Assembly (NCBI GenBank): GCA_938018045.1 | Contig: CALIIP010000116.1 | Location: forward strand, 1 to 20,843 | Direction of reading: 5' to 3' | DNA length: 20,843 nucleotides | Source of the DNA: an uncultured Flavobacteriaceae bacterium | GTDB lineage: Bacteria; Bacteroidota; Bacteroidia; Flavobacteriales; Flavobacteriaceae | In this document: one piece after another, positions 15,138-20,843 of the stretch | Layout: every line of letters starts with the position of its first letter | How positions within the stretch are numbered: position 1 is the stretch's first letter | Translations under genes and position numbers: made by a program | The notes under the pieces: model-generated | What the model was told of the DNA's origin: nothing | What the model saw: the letters and a program-made list of their open reading frames with translations, nothing else | The model's database searches: none

Positions 15138-15187
15138 AAGCATAAAAAAGCCGAAATCTAAATAGATTTCGGCTTTTTTATGCTTTC
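15138..15187. terminator. Bidirectional terminator between rho and the ppiD-like gene
   Basis: A perfect inverted repeat of 24 bp per arm (15138-15161 with 15164-15187). The GC-rich core GCCGAAATCTA is flanked by an A-run on the left and a T-run on the right, so the hairpin with U-tract works in both directions. It serves the convergent genes rho (stop at 15122) and the peptidyl-prolyl isomerase gene (stop at 15202). Confidence 0.95.
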
Positions 15188-15201
15188 AATATTAAGTCTC
15201 C

Positions 15202-17322
15202 TTAATAAATACTTGCCCTATTATCTTCAATATCTGAAGTTTCTTTTAAAGCATTATATAATTGAGTTGATTTACTTTTTGCATTTGCTGATAATTTATT
15301 ACGGAAAGTTCCATAATTATCTAATTCTACTGGAATTTCTTTAGCAGTTACTTTGATTGCAAAAACGCCTTTTTCTCCTTTTATTCCTTTTAAGACATTT
15401 CCTTCTTTCGCATAAGACATTGCTCCTACAACTGCAGGCTCTCTTCCTACTCCAGAAATTGTAGGACTTACTAAAGTAACTTTAGATGCTGTCTTAACTG
15501 TTACAGCATTCTCTTTTGCTATATCTTCTAATGTGGATGCAGTCATTTTTTTAGCAATCATTGCCGCTTTTTTATTTTTCAATATTATTGACTTAATTTG
15601 ACCTGCAACATCTGCTGGATTAGCAGTTCCTTTCTTTGTTTTATTCCTCAATACTGCAACTACATAACCTTTATCAATATCAAAACGCTTTACAGTATTT
15701 ATATCAGTGCCATTTTCAAAAGCCCAACGAATAATTTGTCTTTGGTTACCTAAAAGTCCAGGAACATTTTCTCCTAATTCTTTTAATTTATTTCCAAAAG
15801 AAACTTTATATTCTCTTTCCTTTGCTATATCATCAAAATTGTCTCCTTTAGATATATCAGAAGTAAAAGTTTCTGCATCTTGATAAAATTTATTTTCAGT
15901 TTCTACAGAAGGTACAATTAACCTAGATAAAGTTGCTAACTGAGCTGTATTTTGATAATTTTTTTGGTCATCAATCTTAATAATATGGAAACCAAACTTA
16001 GTTTCTACAACTTGGATAGCTCCTTTTTTATTATCAAACATAAAGTTTGCGAAGTCTAAATCAAAATTTGGTGAAAATGCAGCATCTTTTGAAACCCAAC
16101 CAATATCTCCTCCTTTACCTTTTGTACCATCTGAATTAACCTCATCTGCAATTGCAATAAATCTTGACGAACTATTTTTAACCAATCTAAAAATACTATC
16201 AATCGTTTTCTTAGCAGCTTCTTTAGTTTTTGTTGAAGCAGATCTTTGAGAACCTAAATAAGGAACAATAATATGTCTTGCTTTAACAGAGTCTGGCATT
16301 TTCTTTAATGCAACAACTTTAGAAAGTTTATAGTATCCATTATCCTCATAAGGACCTACAACATCTCCAACATTTGCAGATAATGCTTGTTCAGAAATTA
16401 CTTTTGGCAATCTATCACTAAAGATAAAGTTATTATCTATTGCTAAGTCTGATCCTATATCATTAATTAAAGTGACAACATCTGAAGACGTTTTCATTTC
16501 TTCAATATTTTCAGATAAACTTGCTTTCATTGCGTTTTTATCAGCATCAGAAGGTGTAATATCGAACTTTACATATTTGATACTTCTTGACTCTTCTACT
16601 TGAAACTCTTTTGAATGCTCATTAATATATTTCTTATAATCGCTATTTGTAATTGTTATCAAACTATCTGCAATAGAAGTATATGGTACATATACATATT
16701 GTGCAGTTGTACTAGCATTATTAAACATATAATCTCTTTTACCTTCTTCTAATGAGGCTCCTAAACCAGCATTAACAAGATTATTATATGAGTTTCTAAC
16801 AATATTTTTTCTAATATTATCTTCTGTACTTAACCAGTTTAACCATACATTTTTCTCTTCAGAACCATCAGCCGCTCCAACTGCATCTTCTTGCATATTT
16901 GCAATAAACTCTTTTACTTTTTCTTCATCAAATAATCCTGCTTCGTTTTGAAAAGAAGGGTTTGTTTGAAAATATTGCATTCCTATTATTTGTTGCCATA
17001 CATCATTTTCACCAACTACAATTCCTGCTTTATCTAACTGCTCTTTATATACTTGATCACTCACAAGGCTATTCCAAACTGCATCTGTTGCTTGAGAATC
17101 TGTAACTTTTCTTCCAGAACTATTTGCATTTGCTTTAAAAATTTCTACCTGTTGGCTAAATTCATTGCTACTTATTGTTTCTCCATTTACCTCACCAATT
17201 ACATCAGGTCTTTCAGAGCCTCCACTATTAAAAGCATCTCCTACAACAAATGCAAAAAGCGCCATACCTATAATTAATATTAAAAAAAATGTTCTTTCTC
17301 TAATTTTTGATAAAATTGCCAT
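15202..17322 (-). CDS. PpiD/SurA-like peptidyl-prolyl isomerase
   Basis: A 706-aa periplasmic folding factor anchored by one N-terminal helix (about 11-29), like PpiD. Residues about 38-250 form the SurA-N-type chaperone region, starting IGEVNGETISSNEF (42-55). A parvulin (rotamase) domain lies at about 346-452, with VKARHIIVP (346-354), GKGGDIGWVSKD (402-413) and TKFGFHIIKIDDQ (441-453). A further chaperone-like segment (about 460-706) completes the protein. The arrangement fits a membrane-tethered chaperone helping outer-membrane and secreted proteins fold. It is about 80 residues longer than E. coli PpiD. It lies 128 bp downstream of the CNNM-like gene on the same strand, with no clear terminator between, and ends at the shared bidirectional terminator. 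Confidence 0.92.
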   Translation of the reverse strand: MAILSKIRERTFFLILIIGMALFAFVVGDAFNSGGSERPDVIGEVNGETISSNEFSQQVEIFKANANSSGRKVTDSQATDAVWNSLVSDQVYKEQLDKAGIVVGENDVWQQIIGMQYFQTNPSFQNEAGLFDEEKVKEFIANMQEDAVGAADGSEEKNVWLNWLSTEDNIRKNIVRNSYNNLVNAGLGASLEEGKRDYMFNNASTTAQYVYVPYTSIADSLITITNSDYKKYINEHSKEFQVEESRSIKYVKFDITPSDADKNAMKASLSENIEEMKTSSDVVTLINDIGSDLAIDNNFIFSDRLPKVISEQALSANVGDVVGPYEDNGYYKLSKVVALKKMPDSVKARHIIVPYLGSQRSASTKTKEAAKKTIDSIFRLVKNSSSRFIAIADEVNSDGTKGKGGDIGWVSKDAAFSPNFDLDFANFMFDNKKGAIQVVETKFGFHIIKIDDQKNYQNTAQLATLSRLIVPSVETENKFYQDAETFTSDISKGDNFDDIAKEREYKVSFGNKLKELGENVPGLLGNQRQIIRWAFENGTDINTVKRFDIDKGYVVAVLRNKTKKGTANPADVAGQIKSIILKNKKAAMIAKKMTASTLEDIAKENAVTVKTASKVTLVSPTISGVGREPAVVGAMSYAKEGNVLKGIKGEKGVFAIKVTAKEIPVELDNYGTFRNKLSANAKSKSTQLYNALKETSDIEDNRASIY

Positions 17323-17350
17323 ACTCTAATTTTCTTTTTAATTTAGTCTG

Positions 17351-17358
17351 CGAAATTA
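17351..17358 (-). promoter_or_regulatory. Possible -7 box for the ppiD-like gene
   Basis: On the - strand this reads TAATTTCG followed by C, one base off the TAnnTTTG consensus, 28 bp upstream of the ATG at 17322. The evidence is weak on its own, but an inverted repeat sits directly upstream. Confidence 0.28.
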
Positions 17359-17361
17359 CAA

Positions 17362-17381
17362 TTTCATATCCATATATGAAA
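17362..17381. repeat. Inverted repeat in the ppiD-like promoter region
   Basis: TTTCATAT (17362-17369) and ATATGAAA (17374-17381) form a perfect 8-bp inverted repeat around CCAT. It has no T tract in either direction, so a terminator is unlikely. It lies 3 bp upstream of the possible -7 box, where a regulator or the -33 contacts would bind. An operator role is inferred. Confidence 0.45.
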
Positions 17382-17450
17382 GTGATTTTTTAATAAAATA
17401 ATGGGTGTAGGAGTATAAAATAAATGTTTGAAAAAGATAACGTAAGGTTT

Positions 17451-18716
17451 CTATTCTTCTTTAAATAAAACCTTTAAGTATATTTCTTTTATTTTGGTTG
17501 ATGTGGCTTTTAAAATAGTGAATTGATAATTATCAACTTCTATAGTTTCCATTTCTGATAAGATATTTTCTGAATGATATCCGATTAAGCCTCCTATGGT
17601 TTCATATGCTTCATCCTTTGGAAGATTTAAATCATATTCTTCATTTACATAATCTACTTCTAAACGTGCAGAAAACTTAAATTCTCTATCGTTAATTTTA
17701 TCATCTACAAACTCAATTGTATCATGTTCATCCTCAATCTCACCAAACAACTCTTCAATAATATCTTCGACAGTTATAATTCCTGATGTCCCTCCATATT
17801 CATCTAACACTATTGCAATACTTTTTTTCTTCTTGGTAAGCACGTTTAAAACATCATTAACCATCATGCTTTCAGGAATAAATTCTACAGGCTTTAGAAT
17901 TGATTGCAAGTTTTTAGGTTTATTAAACATATCAAATGCATGTACATAACCAACAATTTGATCAAGTGTAATTTTATAAACGATGATTTTCGAATATCCT
18001 GTTTCAATAAATAGTTTTCTTAAATTAGGAACGGTTTCATTTATATCTACAGCTAAAATTTCTGTACGAGGAATCATTGCTTCTCGTGCTTTTACATCAT
18101 GAAATTCTAATGCATTTTGAAAAATTTGAATTTCAGAATCTACTTCTTCATTTTCATCAGAATTTTCTAATTGTTCAGAAATATAACTTTCTAATTCTGC
18201 TTTACTGAATTCTGTTTGCTCAACATCTGAAGTTGTTTTAAAAAACACACGTAGAAAGAAATCAGAAATTGCTGAAATAAAATCAGAAATAAAATGGAAA
18301 ATTACATAAAAAAAGTATGCAGGAACTGCAAACAACATGAGCGCTTCATTTGCATATATTCTAAAAATTGCTTTTGGCAAAAACTCTGCAGTTATCAATA
18401 TAATAATTGTAGAAATTAATGTTTGAACTAAAAGAACAGAAAAAGGATTCCAAGTTTCTATTGGTAAATAATGGACTAAAAAATCGCCCATAAAAAAACT
18501 GTAAATCACCAATGCTATGTTATTTCCAATAAGCATTGTTGTAATAAACTTTGATGATTTTTGAGTCAGTTTAGTTAAAATTATTGCAATAAAACCATCT
18601 TTCTTTTTTTCTAGTTCAATATGCATTTTGTTTGCTGAAACAAATGCTATTTCCATACCTGAAAAAAAGGCTGACAATATAATAGATACAATAATTGTAA
18701 TTAACTGTAATTCCAT
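17451..18716 (-). CDS. CNNM/CorC-type transporter-associated protein (HlyC/CorC family)
   Basis: The protein is 421 aa from the ATG at 18716; the codon just before it is an in-frame TTG that need not be used. The N-terminal DUF21/CNNM domain (about 1-160) has four hydrophobic segments, beginning IIVSIILSAFFSGMEIAFVS (8-27) and including a GNN motif (64-66). A pair of CBS domains follows (about 205-325), with MIPRTEIL (214-221) and DEYGGTSGIITVEDIIEELFGE. A CorC_HlyC domain (about 342-421) ends the protein. Despite the name 'hemolysin', the family is linked to Mg2+/Co2+ transport or its regulation, with the CBS pair sensing adenine nucleotides. Flavobacteria also have GldE of this architecture; I cannot say that this gene is gldE. 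It follows the small membrane protein gene closely in an envelope operon. Confidence 0.88.
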   Translation of the reverse strand: MELQLITIIVSIILSAFFSGMEIAFVSANKMHIELEKKKDGFIAIILTKLTQKSSKFITTMLIGNNIALVIYSFFMGDFLVHYLPIETWNPFSVLLVQTLISTIIILITAEFLPKAIFRIYANEALMLFAVPAYFFYVIFHFISDFISAISDFFLRVFFKTTSDVEQTEFSKAELESYISEQLENSDENEEVDSEIQIFQNALEFHDVKAREAMIPRTEILAVDINETVPNLRKLFIETGYSKIIVYKITLDQIVGYVHAFDMFNKPKNLQSILKPVEFIPESMMVNDVLNVLTKKKKSIAIVLDEYGGTSGIITVEDIIEELFGEIEDEHDTIEFVDDKINDREFKFSARLEVDYVNEEYDLNLPKDEAYETIGGLIGYHSENILSEMETIEVDNYQFTILKATSTKIKEIYLKVLFKEE

Positions 18717-18727
18717 CAATAGTTAAG

Positions 18728-18919
18728 TTACTTGGTATAATTTTCTCTCTTTATTCTCATTTTCCTACGAAAAAAAAACATAAAAACTGCAAGTGCACTC
18801 ATCGCTAAATATATGTATGATTTCTCTCTTTCTGTATTCCAACTTTTAAAGGTTTCGTATGCGAAAACAACTGCTACTACTAAATAACCTATTTCAAATA
18901 TTTTTCCGATTTTATTCAT
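18728..18919 (-). CDS. Small membrane protein between lptC and the CNNM-like gene
   Basis: A 63-aa protein with two hydrophobic segments (about 9-23 and 36-50) separated by a short polar loop (KSWNTEREKSY) and followed by a strongly basic tail (RRKMRIKRE). It is not a family I can name. A small protein at this place, between lptC and a CBS-domain membrane protein, fits the usual flavobacterial order. It has an 8-bp gap after lptC, and its stop lies 11 bp before the next gene's ATG, so it is surely translated from the same mRNA. The positive tail suggests the C-terminus is cytoplasmic. Confidence 0.75.
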   Translation of the reverse strand: MNKIGKIFEIGYLVVAVVFAYETFKSWNTEREKSYIYLAMSALAVFMFFFRRKMRIKRENYTK

Positions 18920-18927
18920 CTTTATTT

Positions 18928-19488
18928 TTATTCGTTTAAATATAAACTGCCTGTTACTTCTTTTGCCATAAATACTTTCAAGTCTTCACTTGAATCAAAG
19001 CCAATACCATAAATTGTATCTGTTGCAGTAATTAAAGTAAATGGTTTTTCTGTATAAAAGTACTTTGTTTTTTGATCCCAAAAAAGTTGCTCTGTCAATA
19101 ATTTTTTATAATCTGCATGGTTAACAACTACAACTTTGTCTTTTATTTCAGAAATACTAGTCTTGCTATACGTAACAGCATAATTTCCTACAACTGCAAC
19201 GGAATCTTTGTTTTTAGCAATCGTTACAATTTTTATCCCTTTAGGGAATTCTGTATATGGATGCTTCTTTCGATTTTCAAAATCGTGTAATAAAGGGGCT
19301 GAAATTTTTAAATCTACGCGTCCTGAATCTGTATGAATATTATATATGTTTTCTGCAACACCTATTGGTAAGTTTTTATCCGCAAGAAAATCTCTTACTT
19401 CTTGAGCATCATTACCGCAAGAAAAAAACATTGCCATCATAAATATGATAGCAATGTTTGTATATATATTCTTAAATGATTTAGTCAT
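18928..19488 (-). CDS. lptC: LptC-like LPS-transport lipoprotein
   Basis: A 186-aa protein. It has a signal sequence ending in a lipobox, M-F-F-S-C, with Cys24 followed by Gly-Asn-Asp, and then a beta-rich domain of the LptC/OstA type: NIYNIHTDSGRVDLKISAP (48-66), FPKGIKIV, VVGNYAVTYSKT (about 98-109), and a final segment of the DTIYGIGFDSS type. In E. coli LptC passes lipopolysaccharide from the LptB2FG ABC transporter to the LptA bridge and is anchored by a membrane helix; here a lipid anchor appears to replace it. The gene lies 25 bp downstream of the TPR gene and 8 bp before the next gene, in an envelope-biogenesis operon. Identification rests on fold pattern and context as well as sequence. 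Confidence 0.82.
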   Translation of the reverse strand: MTKSFKNIYTNIAIIFMMAMFFSCGNDAQEVRDFLADKNLPIGVAENIYNIHTDSGRVDLKISAPLLHDFENRKKHPYTEFPKGIKIVTIAKNKDSVAVVGNYAVTYSKTSISEIKDKVVVVNHADYKKLLTEQLFWDQKTKYFYTEKPFTLITATDTIYGIGFDSSEDLKVFMAKEVTGSLYLNE

Positions 19489-19513
19489 TCAACAAATGTA
19501 CTAAATATTTGAT

Positions 19514-20843
19514 TTATCTGACTTGTACATTAACTGTTTCTCCAATCCAACATCCAATTTTATAAGAGGCTCCAGATTTGTAACCTTCAGCGAATGCATC
19601 TTGTGTTGTTGGAATGTTCGCGCTATAACTATTTACAAAACGTTGTACTTTAGACGACATACTTGGATCTACAGACGCAGCTCTTCTTGCTTTGTTTAAT
19701 GCAGCTACATACACCATTCTTTTAGCAAAAAGTGTTTCTCCACAGCTATTTGCACTTCTAGCATACATCGATGCAATTAACAAATATGCGTTTCCATTAC
19801 TTGGATCGTATTTCAAAGCTTCATTTGCCTGTCTTCTTGCATCGCTACTCTTACCTTGTCTAGACAAGTCTTGAGCATCTTTTAATAACAAGTTAGATTT
19901 TTTAGTTGGATCTGTTTCTAAATCAAATGCTTCTTTTCTCATCTGAGCTGCTTCAGCAGTTTTACCTCTTTTTTCTAATAAAGTAGCGTAAAATATCTTT
20001 GATGCTGCAGATGGTTCTGCATTTGCATAAGCCTCAACTAAGTCTTCATATAATGCGTCTCCAGTACATTCTTTATGAAACATTTTTGATACCGATCTTC
20101 TCAACCATTGTGCATTATTTCTGTTTACTTCTAAATCTCTTCTATATAATGGTATTAATCTATCACAAGTCAAAAATGTATCAATCTTATCATCAAGACC
20201 TGCTGCTAAACTACCAATATTCGTTAAAATAGTTTCATAGTTACTTTTACCTTTTTCTTCTTTTGCTGATAATGTTCCACCACTTTGTTCTTTAGAAATC
20301 AATTTACTTAATTTTTGCTTATAACTATCTAGCTTTCCTTCTAACGCATCATTTATATCATCATAAGTATCTAATATTTTTTGATCGTTTACATTTTTGT
20401 TCTTTTGCAAAATAACATTAAAATATCTTTCCATGTTTTTTGTTGAAACATCTGTAGGGTCTATTTTGTATGCCTTTTCAATCAAGCCAAAAACTTCTTC
20501 ATCTAAATCTGATGCTCCTTCAGAAACTAATAATGTAGCGTATTTATCATATAATGTTGCAGCTCCTTTATTAGGGAAGTTTAATATTCTTGCATCATAC
20601 ACTTTTTTTAACAAAGTAAGACCTTGCTCTTTATTTTCATTAGCCATTATATGTTTTGCCACCCTTTCACCATATGCATATATGTTGATTGATAGTTTTG
20701 GGCAATTTTTCATTAAATTATCTAGCCTTGGCTTAGCAGCATCATATTTTTTCTGCTGAACATCACCTTTAAATAAGTTATACTCAACAGTACAATCTTG
20801 TATACTCATTTCCATTTGTGCATTAGCACTTAAACTTCCTATT
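19514..20843 (-). CDS. TPR-repeat exported protein, 5' end outside the window
   Basis: A partial gene. The frame stays open to the right edge (443 codons in the window), and the codons before the first internal Met (20815) read I-G-S-L-S-A-N-A-Q. This is the end of a signal peptide with a typical A-N-A-Q cleavage site, so the ATG at 20815 is not the true start and only about the first 15-20 codons are missing. The mature protein starts near Gln, then MEMSIQDCTVEYNLFKG. The whole length is helical. TPR-like helical pairs are clearest at about 20-60 (mature numbering) and in the C-terminal half, for example RRQANEALKYDPSNGNAYLL and neighbouring repeats. Four or five cysteines are spread along it. 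TPR proteins bind partners; which one is unknown. It leads the lptC operon in this window, as is usual in flavobacteria. Confidence 0.85.
   Translation of the reverse strand, partial: IGSLSANAQMEMSIQDCTVEYNLFKGDVQQKKYDAAKPRLDNLMKNCPKLSINIYAYGERVAKHIMANENKEQGLTLLKKVYDARILNFPNKGAATLYDKYATLLVSEGASDLDEEVFGLIEKAYKIDPTDVSTKNMERYFNVILQKNKNVNDQKILDTYDDINDALEGKLDSYKQKLSKLISKEQSGGTLSAKEEKGKSNYETILTNIGSLAAGLDDKIDTFLTCDRLIPLYRRDLEVNRNNAQWLRRSVSKMFHKECTGDALYEDLVEAYANAEPSAASKIFYATLLEKRGKTAEAAQMRKEAFDLETDPTKKSNLLLKDAQDLSRQGKSSDARRQANEALKYDPSNGNAYLLIASMYARSANSCGETLFAKRMVYVAALNKARRAASVDPSMSSKVQRFVNSYSANIPTTQDAFAEGYKSGASYKIGCWIGETVNVQVR

Noticed and set aside
20397..20759. 120-codon + strand frame opposite the TPR gene, and the similar antisense frames over rho, the ABC exporter, folP and others
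   Set aside because: Each lies wholly within a well-supported gene on another frame, has no family match and shows biased composition typical of a shadow.
1..20843. Mobile element, prophage, CRISPR array or defence island
   Set aside because: No transposase, integrase, phage structural protein, nuclease/ATPase defence module, spaced repeat array or attachment-site duplication was seen; gene content and base composition are uniform housekeeping type.
1..20843. tRNA or other structured RNA genes
   Set aside because: Intergenic regions are short and AT-rich, without cloverleaf arms or conserved tRNA loop sequences.

Overview
The window is AT-rich, densely packed bacterial chromosome that reads as Bacteroidota, very probably Flavobacteriaceae. 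The evidence is: lipoproteins with a C-A-Q or S-C-G-N lipobox; a secreted protease carrying a type IX secretion (T9SS) C-terminal sorting domain; a Rho factor with a long charged insertion of the Bacteroidota type; DUF1599, DUF4293 and DoxX/BT_3928-type families; -7 boxes matching the Bacteroidota consensus TAnnTTTG; and almost no Shine-Dalgarno sequences. I see no insertion sequence, integrase, CRISPR array, tRNA or rRNA. The genus cannot be fixed from this stretch.

Left part (1-4544). After a terminator-like hairpin (36-56) come two + strand genes: a paraoxonase-like beta-propeller protein (212-1279) and a DUF1684 lipoprotein (1333-1944). They converge, with a 4-bp overlap, on a compact four-gene - strand operon read from 4544 down to 1941: DUF1599 protein, DoxX-like redox membrane protein, CrcB/FluC fluoride channel (TTG start) and a crotonase-family enzyme.

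Middle part (4609-9919). A + strand run holds a LOG-family nucleotide hydrolase, dihydropteroate synthase (folP, TAATG overlap) and the diadenylate cyclase cdaA. It converges on a - strand pair, truA and an MsbA-like ABC exporter, which overlap by 11 bp. truA and the divergent phosphoesterase gene (9422-9919) appear to share an intergenic region in which two -7 boxes face each other inside an inverted repeat.

Right part (9975-20843). A secreted M4 (thermolysin-family) metalloprotease with propeptide, adhesion-like domain and T9SS tag ends in a strong terminator. A DUF4293 membrane protein (-) and rho (+) are divergently transcribed. Rho ends at a long bidirectional terminator shared with an envelope-biogenesis cluster on the - strand, read from the right edge: TPR protein (5' end outside the window), LptC-like lipoprotein, a small membrane protein, a CNNM/CorC-type transporter-like protein and a PpiD/SurA-like periplasmic folding factor.

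Most of the window is housekeeping DNA. I found no convincing undescribed multi-gene defence or mobile system. The points most worth a second look are the complete paraoxonase active site in a bacterial protein, the in-frame single-stop junction between the DoxX-like gene and crcB, the TTG starts of truA and crcB, the mutually overlapping truA/phosphoesterase promoters, and the disordered insertion and structured leader of rho.
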